A stretch of DNA of 64,000 nucleotides from Diphasiastrum complanatum. Lineage: Eukaryota > Streptophyta > Lycopodiopsida > Lycopodiales > Lycopodiaceae. The notes beneath the pieces are model-generated. The model had not been told where the DNA came from. It made no database searches and worked only from the letters and a program-made list of their open reading frames with translations. Positions 21,208 to 32,271 of this stretch are shown one piece after another. The number at the start of each line of letters is the position of its first letter. Position 1 is the first letter of the stretch. The DNA lies in the NCBI GenBank assembly GCA_029204225.1, contig CM055102.1, positions 30,787,632-30,851,631 of the forward strand, in the 5' to 3' direction. Made by a program: the position numbers and the translations under genes.

Positions 21208-21795
21208 TTAATTTAGAGTGTGTATTAAGTGGATTTTGATTCCATTTATGCCCCTTGTGAAGGTTGGTTTGATGATCTTGATGCTCTGCGAAGGTTTATG
21301 CAGAGCTTCGTGGCGTAATTGTAGAAATTTGGATTCATCAAGGCGTTGTGTTGTGGCAATCCTTAATGAAGGGACTAAAAACTCTACTGGCATTACGGCA
21401 TCCTGACCATATACAAGTTGGAATGGCGTTTGATCAGTGTTTCCCTTATATGCTGTCATGAATGCCCACAGAGCAGCATGCAACTTGTGTTCCCAATCCA
21501 ATCTGCTTGCTTCAACTATTTTCGTGAGCACGCTACATAGGATCTTTTTGGATGATTCTGCTTGCCCATTACCGCGAGGATAATAAGACATACTGGTTCT
21601 ATGGATCACGAATAATTCCTCCAACAGGACCTTGATGGTCTCATTGATGAAATGACTTCTACGATCGCTGAATATCTCCACCGGGCACCCAAAGCGCAAA
21701 ATGATATTTTCATAGAGAAACTTGCCAGTGGTCCTACCATCTGCTACTCTTACTGCCTTGGCTTCGACCCACTTGGTGAGGTAATCGGTGGCCAC
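21208..21795 (-). pseudogene. gypsy integrase core
   Basis: The 195-codon open minus-strand frame reads ATDYLTKWVEAKAV, then FGCPVEIFSDRRSHF (second catalytic Asp), then YPRGNGQAESSKK (catalytic Glu), then AYKGNTDQTPFQLVYG and AVMPVEF. These belong to the Ty3/gypsy integrase core and its C-terminal end. The zinc finger and first Asp are missing upstream. The frame is undisturbed, so this copy is younger than most here. Confidence 0.85.
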
Positions 21796-22180
21796 GATTA
21801 TATATCGAGCCTAGGTACTTCTTGTTGTTGATCATCCAGATCTCAGATTCATCCAATGATGGGGTCCGAGATAGTTGGATCTTGCTTGTACAATGGGATG
21901 CACTCTGGATCTTAAGGATCTGATCAATCTGATTGGTCGAAGATAAAAATCAGGCCCCTTACGGTGGATTTTCCTTGATAACTTTTTACTCCTTGCACTG
22001 ATTGACCTGAGATTTTAACAGTAGCTAGATCTAGTGCAGATATTTCCACTAATCTAGTCTGTGAGGGTTCTCTAGTGCGAGGGTTGGCTATGTGAGAGGG
22101 TTTTTTGGCTGTTTTGCAGACAAAAAACCATGATATCTCTGAGATCATTGGGAAGTAACTCTCGCCAGGATCACAGGAGC
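21796..22180 (-). other. possible LTR piece, no gene
   Basis: On the minus strand this starts with TGTTAGCTCC directly after a purine-rich tgcagtgggggca at 22186-22198, the layout of a 3' LTR. No second full copy is in the window, and it runs into integrase at its other end, so only part is present. Confidence 0.4.
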
Positions 22181-22354
22181 TAACATGCCCCCACTGCAAT
22201 TTTGGTGATAGTCCCTTGGCACCTACGTATGTCGTTGGTCACGAAGCTACAACAAGAGCTTCATCAGAATCTTCTAACATGCCCCCACTGCAATTTTGGT
22301 GATAGTCCCTTGGCACCTACGTATGTCGTTGGTCACGAAGCTACAACAAGAGCT
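22181..22354. repeat. 80-bp tandem duplication holding an inverted element end
   Basis: 22181-22260 and 22275-22354 are nearly identical, separated by 14 nt. The first 57 bp of each is the reverse complement of 24628-24684, which precedes an LTR as a polypurine end. The last part, acgaagctacaacaagagct, is the start of the coiled-coil ORF. Confidence 0.9.
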
Positions 22355-22740
22355 CATGATTGCTCAATAATACGAACAAGATGGGCATCGGGAGATCAAA
22401 AAGCTCCAGCAGAAGGAGGATGGCCTCAACCAGTATATCCAAAGCCTCTCCAAAGCGCTAATAAATGCCTCCACCAAGGTGCGAGAGCTTTAGTTTGAAG
22501 CGTCCCAACGACTTGCCCCCCTCCAGACGCAACTCCAGATATATGAAACAGAAAATACGCGCCTGGGGGCGGAGGTGCAAGCCCTGCAAAGCGAAAAACG
22601 TGTCTGGTTAGCTCAACCCGCACCTGACTCAAGGCCACTCTCTCAAGCAGAGATGAATCTTTTCAGGCATCAGGTGTAGGTCTATAGCCAAACTCTGAAC
22701 AGCTTCCAGGCTACCGAGCCAGCACAACTCAAGAGCTCGC
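22236..22740 (+). pseudogene. extra-ORF family coiled-coil region, copy 2
   Basis: The plus strand reads TKLQQELMIAQ, then EIKKLQQKEDGLNQYIQSLS, then STKVREL, then RLGAEVQALQSEKRVWLAQ and PLSQAEMNLFRHQV. It aligns along its length with 34616-35095 on the minus strand. Heptads of Leu and charged residues predict a long coiled coil. At least three stops break it. It precedes the ATTACTCGCCAT array. Confidence 0.75.
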
Positions 22741-22755
22741 CCAAAAATCTATCTC

Positions 22756-23113
22756 ATTACTCGCCAATTATTACTCGCCGATTACTCGTCATTCATTACT
22801 CGCCATGACCATTACTCCATCACTATTACTCGCCATCTGTATTACTCACCAATTACTCATCTGTTATTACTCGCTGCCATCAGTTTAATCGCCATACATT
22901 ACTCATCGTCTGTTTATTACTCGCCTTCATCTTTACTCGCCATCCAATTACTCGTCGAACATTATTCGTCGCTCGATTACTCACCGCCATGTTTATTCGC
23001 CATCTGTGATTACTTATCATTAGTGATTAGTCATCGATTACTCAGCCCCCATCATTACTTGCCATCATCATTTCTCGCCCTTTGTTTACTCGTCGTCTCC
23101 ATTACTCGCCATC
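22756..23113 (+). repeat. dense ATTACTCGCCAT motif array
   Basis: About two dozen exact or near copies of attactcgccat in about 360 bp, spaced on average 15-17 bp but not regularly. The motif is the same as in the gypsy leader at 7803-8298. It contains no stable reading frame. Confidence 0.9.
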
Positions 23114-23168
23114 ACCAGTTAAACTCATCCTTTGACTGTCATTTATATATGAGTACCTGACAACATCC

Positions 23169-24322
23169 ATGGCACCGAAATGTCGACTTTTGGGCGCTAC
23201 TGGCCCCCTAGCCAAAGATTCTACGTCACCCGAAACATCGTCGCACCATCAAGCCCCAACCATTCCTCCCCAACCTAATCCACGTCCCCTATCCAAGAGG
23301 AGGGAGAGACATCTCCCCATCTGCCCGCCGAACCGCTACTGCTCTAGGCACTTGCGCACCTTCATAGTACACCATCCTTCCATTACTCACAGGGCAAGAG
23401 ATCGCAGCTCTTCGCGCTGATAGTTGCCTAGCAGTCTTGACTACCGCAGGCCTCCACAATATGGAAGTACCCATCTTCCAGGACCTTTTCCTAGTTGAAC
23501 AAGCATGTTCCACCTTTGACACCGATCAATTCACTATAACCTATAAGGGGCAAGACTATGTAGTCGCCCTAGATCCCGCACTAATTTCGTTGGTGCTTAC
23601 CCTTCCCGCATTCCAACCACCTACCGGCCACCCGAACCCTTGCCAAATTCGACACATGAATCTTTTTTTGTCCTGATCATGATGATGTTAAGACAAAAAC
23701 CAACAACAGGTACTTGATTTCACAAATTGGAAATCCAAACCTCCGTGACGCGATACATTTTCTATCTGCCACCATCATTGTGAGTTCCGACCGCCCTCTA
23801 TGCATGTCCAAACAAGTCATAGTCATGACGCCCATGATGGAAGGACCGAATACCATCTATGATTGGGCCTCGTTTCTCGTAAAGGAGTTGCAGACAACTT
23901 TCAAACACCCCTCACGGATCACCTGCGATGGTCTAATTACAGTCATCACCTACACTCACCTAGAAAGTCTAGGAGTCAAAATGCCTATAGTGCTCTCCTC
24001 CCCATCCGCTAGCTCATCCCCAAAAGATGCTCTCGCAAAATTGTTGGCAGTCACCCGCATTTACAGCTTCACCTACTCCATCGATCAGTGCACACCAGCC
24101 CTACCCTTTTTTTTGCCCTTTTCAACATCACGTCCCCTAACCGTTCCTCCACCATTCTTCAAATTACATCTCCCATTCGTTCGCAACCATCATTTCTTCA
24201 TCCATCACCACGCTCGCCATTGTCAAGTCATCCCCCCTCACGGTCACTTTTTCACTAACCTCTTCTCATGTTCATCCCATAGTCATTCCCACTATTGCCG
24301 AAGATGCGAAGGCAACAACTAG
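23169..24322 (+). pseudogene. retroelement-associated ORF, possible plant transposon protein domain
   Basis: Frames 23169-23420, 23437-23676 and 23714-24322 lie in series on the plus strand. The first is Pro/Ser rich. The second has FDTDQFTITYKGQDYVVAL. The third has NPNLRDAIHFLSATII, then DWASFLVKELQTTFKHPS and RITCDGLITVITYTHLESLG. That order resembles the putative plant transposon protein domain found in gypsy-related ORFs, in which a helical stretch ends in a LITALC-like motif before a GV. This is my inference from layout, not an alignment. An LTR follows at 24685, so this ORF also lies near a 3' LTR. Confidence 0.4.
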
Positions 24323-24627
24323 AGAAGGCTCTCTGAAGCATGTCTCCACACCTTCTATCCATTAAAAAAAAAAAAACAGAAATCCAAGAAGTTCAAAAAA
24401 TGTATCAAGGGACTCACTTTTTTTTTTCTTGTTTTTCACCATTAGTTTGATTTTCTTTCTTTTTTTTCCTTTATCTAATTGTACATATGATTTCTCTGTT
24501 TCCCCCCCTCTCAACCTCAATTTTGTTGCCACAAATTTTTTTCCTAACTTTTCGCAACTTCTCAACCCCCTCTTGTCTATACCCCTCTTCACTTTCCTTG
24601 CCACGGTCTCACATCGCCGCGCACACC

Positions 24628-24684
24628 AATGCCAACGACATACGTAGGTGCCAAGGGACTGTCACCAGATTTGCAGTGGGGGCA
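24628..24684 (+). repeat. element 3' end, inverted relative to 22181-22237
   Basis: About 57 bp complementary to both 80-bp copies at 22181-22354, ending in the polypurine run gtgggggca just before an LTR. The two inverted ends enclose 2.3 kb that holds the coiled-coil fragment, the motif array and the ORFs at 23169-24322. Confidence 0.85.
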
Positions 24685-25786
24685 TGTTAGAAGATTCTTC
24701 TAACGGATTCCATATGCTAGAAGAGTCTAACAAATATCAAGTGAAGGAATCAAGCCGCCAAACTACATTACGGAGCGTCGACAAATAATCGAGGAGGAAT
24801 TCCAAAATCCATATGTATCGGGAACGTCAATACTAGAAAGTTAACAAGTCGCTAATTAATGAGCGACATATTTTATGGTGATAGGAACAAAAGCATGGTC
24901 GAGTCGGCATAATGACTTAGATCTATTTGTAAAATAATGTCAGACACCTTTAGAAAGTACATTGTACTCGCAAGCCAATGGCGTGAGAAGAAAAATAGAT
25001 CTATACTCCAATGGGCCAAAAATAAGAAAGGACCCAAGAAAGTTACAAATGCAAATTGGTTTAGAACTTTTTATAAACTCAACCTCTTATGGCACATGGT
25101 TTTGGGTGCACCAAAATCCTAACCCTAGCTTTGTCTATAAGTAGGGATGTGACACCATTTTTTATTCACTTTTCATTGTCAAGAATAGAGATTGAGAGAG
25201 AGAAGCTAAGCCTTCTCCTACTACATTGTGAAGCCCTCCTTTTTTGCTATTGGATGAATGTTTGTGGATGAATGAATGCTTTAATGTTGTTGCTTAATCA
25301 TGCTATCACACATCAGAAAGATCATTAGCTCAAGCTTTTATCCATCTAATCCACAAAATCACACATTAATAAAATAGGTGTTAAAAATCCATTTGAAAGT
25401 GATCATTAAGATCCATTAGGTAGGTTTTACTTCCATTGCTCCCCTCCCTTGAGAAGATAAGCCTCAAGAGGAGAAGATCTAGATCCCAAGAGGCATTGAT
25501 AACCCAGAAAGCTAAGATCCAAGAAGAGGATGCAGGGAAAACCAAAACCCCAAAAAGAGATAGGAAAAGGAAGTAGATCTCACCCCATATCAAAGCCATT
25601 ACACTTCTAGATCCGATGCCAAGATTAACACACTTGGTAGGCTTAGATTCTCATCTAGATCCATAGTTTAACCCTCTCCCCATTGGATCAAAGCTTGTAC
25701 TACACGACAACTCACCCGGTTGGAGATCCAAGCCTCTTTCATGCCCTCTTCATAGTGACGATTAGGGGGTACGAAAAGGGTCCAAC
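24685..25786 (+). repeat. gypsy LTR, same family as element 1
   Basis: Opens with TGTTAGAAGATTCTTCTAAC after a polypurine tract, ends in CCAACA and is followed by a weak primer site at 25789-25806 (ttgcttcggttgccaag). R-U5 matches 7240-7704. A TATA-like word lies at 25134-25141. The 20-bp opening is itself a palindrome. Length is about 1.1 kb. Confidence 0.8.
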
Positions 25787-25821
25787 AATTTGCTTCGGTT
25801 GCCAAGCTTGTAGCTATTAGA

Positions 25822-26812
25822 TTGATCATCTCTCTTGCTACTACTTTCAATTGGAAGCTCTATCAGCTTGATGTGACTAATGCTTTCCTCAATGGCTACT
25901 TGGAGGAAGAGATCTACGTGATGCAACTCGAGGGCTTCATCAAGAAGGGATTGGAAGACAAAGGAGTCTTTATGGACTCAAACAAGCACCTAGAGCTTGG
26001 TACTCTAGGCTCAACATTTTTCTAAACTCTATTAATTTTGTGTTAAGCTCTTATAATCCGTATATAAGATTTAGAGATAGCAAAATCACTTTACTTGTTT
26101 TCTATGTAGATGATAACATTTTAAGTGGAAATGATCTTGATGGCAAAGAGATGTAAAAATTGCATTGTCAAAGGAGAATGGTAGATCTCGGGCTACTTTA
26201 TTTTATTCTTGGCATAGAGATTTCTAGAGGCATAGATTTTAGCTTCATTTGTCAATCTAAGTATGCATCATTCATCCTAGAAAGATTTGGAATGAAAAAT
26301 TGTAAAGGCATAGAGACACCTATGGAGCAACATATAAAAGCATCTATAAGTGATCATGAAGCATCCTTTGAGGACATCACACTTATAGAAAGCTTATAGG
26401 CTCCTTGATTTATTTGAATATAACTAGACCTGATCTTAGTTATAGTGTAGGATAGTTAAGCCAATGTATGCAAATTCCACTTGTTTCTCAATGGAAAATG
26501 ACCAAAAGAGTTCATCTTGGCCACTAGAAATTTTGGCATAGCTTATGAAGGGACTAACATTGGCTTAAGAGCCTTCTCGGATTCAGACTTTGTAGGTGAC
26601 AAAGTGGATAGAAAATCCATTAGTGCATTTGCAACATTTTTTTTGTGATGGAGTGATGTCTTGGCTTTCCAAAAAACAAGATACTATTTCACTTTCTTCA
26701 ACTGAATATGAGTATAAGGTCTTGACTTCTACAAAAAAAGAGTATTGTGGCTCAAGAGGCTATTGGTGGAGCTTCATGTCATGGAGATTGACGTGAGATC
26801 AAGATTTAGGAG
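25822..26812 (+). pseudogene. copia reverse transcriptase and RNase H
   Basis: RT motifs: LYQLDVTNAFLNGYLEEEIYV, the catalytic box FYVDDN near 26102, then LLYFILGIEISR and ETPMEQ. RNase H follows as DSDFVGDKVDRKS and SWLSKKQDTISLSSTEYEY. Several frame changes separate the parts, and the RT start and the end of RNase H are missing. It begins some 15 bp after the gypsy primer site, so a breakpoint lies near 25810. Confidence 0.85.
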
Positions 26813-26980
26813 TCTTTGTTAATCTCGAGTTTTCTCTCTATTTTTGTTGTGATTTTTTGATGTGGATGCAATCCAAACTTAGTGTAATCAATTCTTTGAC
26901 ATCAGGCCATACTACAAACTATACTTCACATGCGTGGTATTTTCTAATGTTCTTTCTTGTTCTGAGGACAGAACCAGTTC

Positions 26981-27328
26981 AAGGAGGGAAGAATGTTGTG
27001 TCCATGTCCTATATAAAAGATTCGGTATAATTCTAGACTTGGATACACGATACTCAGTACTTGAGTTTATTGGTTATGCCTCGTCATTCTAAATTAGGCC
27101 TAACTAATAATCTTGTGAGGACAGTCACACATATTGTGACGTGTGGAGCCATTTCATGGGTTAGGATGGCTTGTGTATTTAGTCATCGTGGCTCAAGGGT
27201 GAAGCTGATTGGGGTCTAACTCTCAGTTTCTAGTTGGTTGGGTGGTTTGGCTCCACAATAGTCCTTTTGGTGCATAAAATAAGATCTAGGAGATCTTTAC
27301 TTTGTGATTTTTAGAATGGTATCAGAGC
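26981..27328 (+). repeat. short copia LTR with polypurine tract and primer site
   Basis: The polypurine tract aaggagggaagaa is at 26981-26993. An LTR of about 320 bp starts tgttgtgtcc at 26994. An exact primer site tggtatcagagc lies at 27317-27328. Internal signals on both sides of a single LTR mean that it served as 3' LTR to the left piece and 5' LTR to the right, or that recombination left a junction. Confidence 0.8.
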
Positions 27329-27329
27329 T

Positions 27330-27789
27330 TGGCTTTGCATTAATCAAAAGGTGGAGGCACTTTTTTGATAATATCTCCTTTTTTTTTCTTCTTGGTGGTG
27401 AAATAGACCTCCAAGTAAGTGGCTTATGGCAATTCTTAGTACAAATTGAAATATTCTTTTTAAAAATGTAACTTGCTATTTTGATAACACTACTATGCTC
27501 CGTCTTAATAATTGACTATCTCTTAAGAATATATCTTTTCTCTAAGATCATATAAATGATAAATGAAAAGATTTCATGATTGTAGAGAATAGTGTCCAAA
27601 TTGGATTCTTCTTCACTATTTTCTACACTAATTTTACATACCATGATTGAAAAATTGACATGAAAGAACAAATAGAATCATAATGAATGAATTCCTTCAT
27701 GCCTATACCTTTGGTATCTCTATAAAACAATAAAATCAAATGGACGAGTGCATGTTTGCTCCCTCCATATTGCACCTCACTTGGAGCGT
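27330..27789. other. no gene
   Basis: AT-rich DNA downstream of the primer site. No gag is recognisable before the minus-strand remnants begin. Confidence 0.4.
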
Positions 27790-28490
27790 TTGCAACATGA
27801 AACTCCATGAATGAGCCTCCATTGCCATCTTCTCATAAGAGATACACTTGAGATCCTATGTATGAATGCATGACATAATGAACCTTCCTCAGCTCCATTT
27901 TCATCAGCAAAACTAGCCAAGAATAGTAATCCATTCTCAAGATCAAAATGATGAAGAACAATGTACTAGTTTCATCATAACTTGACAATTTCATCACATT
28001 GATCACATAACATTGCTCAAACATGAGACAAAATGAGTAAAGTAGGATATAATAATACTTCATTGATGATCGTTTTTTTTTACACAAGTCTTCAAACACT
28101 TACAAAAATAGATCCTCATTGCTTTGAACCTTGAGTTCCATCTTGATGCTTTTTCTTATCTCGAAATTGCCAAATTTCACTTAGTTTTTTATGAAGCAAA
28201 CTAACACCAACCATATGCTCTTCCAAAAGTACATCATATTCTCTAGTCATAATATTTTTTACAGATCCAAACCTCTGTAAAATCAGCATCTCAAACATGT
28301 AATTGAGATCAAAAACTTTACATAAAAAATCACTAGCCATAGTGAAATCCATGTCACCACCATAAAAAATGAGATAGAGGTTATGATCCTCCTCAAATAT
28401 AAAATAGAATAGTTGAAAATGAGTGTTAATCATGATCTTTGCTGCCCCTTTGAGTCCTTTCCAATCCTCCTTCAGATCCTTAAGATCCAA
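27790..28490 (-). other. second copy of the unknown segment of copia family 1
   Basis: Diverged from 1346-2054, with matching text on the minus strand such as LMFEQC (LMFEHF in the first copy) and a HHFD stretch. Open frames 28116-28490 (124 codons) and 27833-28099 cover much of it. It follows the LTR at 28530-29070, whereas in the first copy it precedes the RNase H tail, so its native place in the element is unclear. Confidence 0.5.
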
Positions 28491-28529
28491 TCAACTTGAG
28501 AGATCTTTGATTAGAAAGAGAAATACACT

Positions 28530-29070
28530 ACCAATCTCACCAATGTAGAAAAATCAGCATCTACACACAAAATGAGATGCAAACACTAATAGAACTTGAT
28601 CAAACTTGAATGAAATGATTACTGTTGTTGTCTGTACAAAACCAGCAAGCTACTGTATTTCACACATGTGGATCCGAAAATAGCAATTATAGATCATTCT
28701 ACACATAAAATTGCATGCAATCACAAGTATAGTGCACCAATGGATAGTAAAACCCAAGAGAACCATGTATAAGCATGAAATGAGATAGAAAAGAGAGAAG
28801 ATCACTCTCTCCATGAGTTACATCCTTTTATAACAGGTCCAAACTCTATTTGGCAACTTGGGTCTAGATTCAATGTACCCAACTTATTCAAATTGAATCT
28901 ACTCAAACTCGCATTCTATTTTTTCCACACTTTCAAAAAAGTGTCTATTCAAATGACATTTAGACTAATGAACTTTGAAAGTCAATCTCTAAGTCTAAAA
29001 ACAAAGTTGGCCTCAATATGCCCAATATGAAAATATAACAAATATGATGAAAATAGTTGAATCTTTCACA
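28530..29070 (-). repeat. copia LTR, family 1 copy b
   Basis: Near-colinear match to 552-1131. On the minus strand it starts TGTGAAAGATTC next to a polypurine tract at 29071-29080 and the stop of the RNase H tail. Confidence 0.85.
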
Positions 29071-29300
29071 CTCCCTCTTTAACTAGTTTTAGCATGGACT
29101 TTGATAACACTCCAAGTGATGTTCTATGCTTCATGAACAAGTCCTTTCTCAATGCTTTGGTGAAGATATCAGCTACACATTCCCTTGAAGACACATGTTG
29201 AAGCTCCACCTCCTTTGCAATGACTTGCTCCCTCACAAAATGTTCCAATATCATTTCAATGAGCCATGAAAAATAAAATACAATGTAAATGAGATTATTC
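29066..29300 (-). pseudogene. copia RNase H tail, family 1 copy b
   Basis: Reads ILEHFVREQVIAKEVEL and ADIFTKALRKDLFMKHR to the stop, as at 1127-1345. The frame continues back to 29380 through a stretch also found in copy a (DHSHLLFVCCIF), so the same breakpoint in RNase H is shared by both copies. Confidence 0.8.
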
Positions 29301-29439
29301 CACCATGTTTTCAACTCTGAACTCTCTGAAAAAATACAGCAAACAAACAATAAATGTGAGTGATCAACTTTTGCTTTCATGTCTCCTCCTCCTTTGTCCT
29401 TTGTTGCCTTGTGAAGAATGAGCCTCCCTCTTCATCTTG

Positions 29440-29552
29440 TCTCAAATGACATTTAGACTAATGAACTTTGAAAAGTCAATCTCTAAAGTTGGCCTCAATA
29501 TGCCAAATATGGAAATATAGCAAATATGATGAAACTAGTTGAATCTTTCACA
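29440..29552 (-). repeat. copia LTR fragment, family 1
   Basis: Repeats the outer 110 bp of the LTR (minus start TGTGAAAGATTC) directly beyond the RNase H tail, with small internal deletions. A short tandem left by recombination or repair. Confidence 0.8.
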
Positions 29553-29569
29553 AGAACCCCTCTTAGTAA

Positions 29570-30075
29570 AAAGGTAGAAGACTCTTCTTCTTGACTAGCT
29601 TGCTCATCAATCACCTCAATTCTATCCAACATAGAATCACTTGATCTAGTCTAATTATTGAAATATGGATATTAGTTGATGTAAAAAAATACCTTCATTG
29701 GCTCACCAAAAGAATCACCACCATTTGCAAAATTTACACTTGAAGAGGACAAGCTTACTAGTACCATCAAAACTAGTAAAGTACACATGAGAAGAGAATG
29801 AGACACTGCACTTGATGTCACATCTTTTCCCATCACACATCAAGCTTATAAAGCCTTCCTTGTCTAATTCCCTTTAAAATCATGAAATCTCCTCCATTCA
29901 TCTCTACTTGAGTCCATTGTCAGCAACACTAAGAAGACTCTTTGAAAGTAAAGGAATAAACAATACATTTTTAAGTCTCAATTTTTTCTTATTTGAGATA
30001 GTAAGAGAAACAGAGCCAATACCTTCAATGACACACTCATCATTATTTGCCATGTAATTCACTTGTTCACTTGCT
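29570..30075 (-). pseudogene. copia protease and GAG-pre-integrase region
   Basis: Minus strand: MANNDECVIEGIGSV, then LKNVLFIPLLSKSLLSV, then DKEGFISLMCDGK. This matches the section between protease and integrase, related to 3060-3416. Stops interrupt it about six times. No active-site Asp is visible. Confidence 0.7.
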
Positions 30076-30087
30076 TGACTCCATCAT

Positions 30088-30213
30088 GATGGAATCTTGT
30101 TGCAACGCTTTCAGCTCTGATACCACTGATGGAATCTTTTTGCAGTGCTTTCAGCTCTGATACCACTGAAAGAATCCTTGTGGCAGAGGCAGTTGTGTGG
30201 CTCTGAAACCACT
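30088..30213 (-). repeat. tandem triplication of a copia primer-site segment
   Basis: Three units, 30088-30127, 30128-30167 and 30168-30213, each hold the complement of the primer site: exact at 30114-30125 and 30154-30165, one change at 30200-30211. Units one and two differ at three positions. A normal element has one site. Confidence 0.9.
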
Positions 30214-30983
30214 GATGTGATTTCAGCATTTTGGCTGCTACGATCTAATTTTTGATGTAAAGCTAGATAGAGTCAATTTACTCAATTGCAACTACTTCTA
30301 CAAACTACGATCCAACCCTTCTAATCTAAACTTGTAACTATTGTAAGCAAGCATCATAGAAATCAAAGATTGTAGATCGTCGTACAGATTGGAAATGAGA
30401 CAAAAATCATCTATTTCATATATAATCAAAATAGAGTTTACGTCAAAATTGTGAGCGCTGCTTGGATCCCAAACAGCGCGTCACCGCAAGAGAGTTACGC
30501 TCTCTCACGAGTAACTAGCTATTGCTAGCACACACTCTCTCTTCTCTTCTGAGTAGTTGAGTAACTAGTATCACAAATACTAGGATGCACTCATGCATCT
30601 TCCTCTCTCGTTGATTCTATATGTAAAGAAACGGAGAGATGATTAATTAATCTAACGTGTAGTAATCAAAAGAAGTCTTATGTTAATTCTAACGGCTTCC
30701 CTGCGCTGATTCAAAAATGCGAAAACTGTGAAAAGGCGTCGTAATATTCAAAAAATGTGAAAGAGTTCTAGAACAGCCGTGAAACCGTGTGCACAACAAA
30801 GTTTGGCTTTTTCGAAAAAGTCAAAAAATGCAAAAGTCAGCGAAGCCAAGTGCTGAGTCATATTTTGACTTCGTCACTAAAAGCCGAAGAATGCGAACTG
30901 TGCGATACTCAGTGTAAATATGTAGACTGTCATATTTTATGAATTTTATAAAACATCCGAAAAATATGAGAAAGTCAAAGAGA
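30214..30983. other. probable LTR, no gene
   Basis: By position on the minus strand this should be the 5' LTR of the element with the tripled primer site. It contains ctctctcacgagtaactagct-like repeats of agtaact near 30515-30560. No second copy is in the window to confirm it. Confidence 0.35.
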
Positions 30984-31409
30984 GCAAAAAAAAGGATCCT
31001 CCACTTGTGCAATCAGCTTATCATGTCTTGACAAGATCAGTGTATCATTTACATAGACACAGATGATGATGATTTTTCCATCTATGACTTTCACATAGAC
31101 ATTATAATCAGCCATTAGAGGTTGAAACCGAAGGATCTGAGAGCATGATCCTTCTTCTTGTACCACAGCCTAGCAGATTGTTTCAGTCCATAGATGCTTT
31201 TATGCATCCTGCAGGCATTATTAGCAAATGATTTACGGGTAAATCCTGGTGGTTGATCTATATAGAACTCTTCCTTGAGATCTCCATGCAGGAACTCATC
31301 TACAATGTGGATCTTCAGATTGTAAGCTACTATAAATCTGTAAGAAACCTTTTGAAACTAGTCTGGTTTTGTATCCTGACACCTTGCCGTCTGGTCCATA
31401 CTTGTATTT
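30984..31409 (-). pseudogene. copia reverse transcriptase fragment
   Basis: Minus strand: PDGKVSGYKTRLVSKGF, then DLKEEFYIDQPPGF, then IYGLKQSARLWY, then the catalytic box as VYVNDTLI. The Asp to Asn change in YVDD would abolish catalysis. A deletion lies between the first and second blocks. The piece ends exactly where LTR G1 starts, so G1 interrupts it. Confidence 0.8.
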
Positions 31410-32251
31410 TGTCGGGGGTATTCCCAACATATTGTAAATAAATAAAATCGGAAAAGTAGAAATGGTTGTGAGGGTCATGGCATCCTACGCGTATAAGCCC
31501 ATGGCCCAATGAGCGCGCAAATCAAGCTGTAAATAGAATAAGGGACTTGGGCCTTAGTGCTAATTAAATAAAACTTGAGGCCACAATGTCAAGTTAATAA
31601 ACTTAGTCTAAACTTACAAAGTTGGGTCCAAAGTGAAACTCAGATGTATCATGTGATTTCTAATGTATTTTTTTAAGACCCTTGGATTAGATTGGACCCA
31701 ATGTGACTGGTGAAAATTAGAACTCGTATTTTTAGAATTAGCCAATAGGATTTTGGGGCAAGGGCCTTCATCATTGATAAAAATGCATCATTTTTACATA
31801 TTTTGCATGCTTAATGAGAAGGAGAAAACTCTACCATTTTCGAGAGAAGTATCCTCATTTGCTATTCACTACTTGCTAATGCCATTTGTGTGTATTTGCT
31901 ATTTTGCTTTCTACTTTACATGCTTTTTGGTTTCCATAGTGAATGTTTCTCCATTAGTGTGCATAATGAGCAAATGAGCTAACCTCTGCTCTCAATCTCA
32001 TCCTCTATCTCTTGCTCTACTACTTCTATCTTTCAATCCACATCGCTTCTCTTCTTCCCTCCCTCTTTCACTCTAAATCATGACTAGTATGTGGATAGTG
32101 TAAGGAAGTGTAGTGTTAAAGGTGGTAATGTTAGTGTAAAGGGTAGAAAGCAATTAAAAGTCGCATCTTAGCATAGTTAGGTATCTATCTAGTGAACTAA
32201 CCCTTTTTGACAGGCAAAAGGGTTGCTCACCGACCAAATCTACACCCTACA
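31410..32251 (+). repeat. LTR G1
   Basis: Starts TGTCGGGGGTATTCCC and ends ACCCTACA (842 bp). Inverted copy G2 at 32759-33587 and direct copy G3 at 38270-39019. A gypsy-type primer site follows one base later. Confidence 0.85.
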
Positions 32252-32252
32252 G

Positions 32253-32270
32253 TGGCCTCGTTGCCGAGGA
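32253..32270 (+). other. gypsy primer binding site after LTR G1
   Basis: tggcctcgttgccgagga is close to TGGCGCCGTTGCCGGGGA and lies one base after the LTR end. This supports a gypsy affiliation for the G LTR family. Confidence 0.7.
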
Positions 32271-32271
32271 T

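Noticed and set aside
21208-21795. Active gypsy element
   Set aside because: The integrase frame is intact, but the zinc finger, first catalytic Asp and all other pol parts are missing.
22756-23113. Peptide repeat encoded by ATTACTCGCCAT
   Set aside because: Spacing is not a multiple of three and stops occur in every frame.
24362-24604. Lys-rich minus-strand frame with a Phe run
   Set aside because: It arises from poly-A and poly-T runs; there is no family signal.
30100-30213. tRNA gene
   Set aside because: The match to tRNA is only the 12-nt primer complement; no cloverleaf is present.
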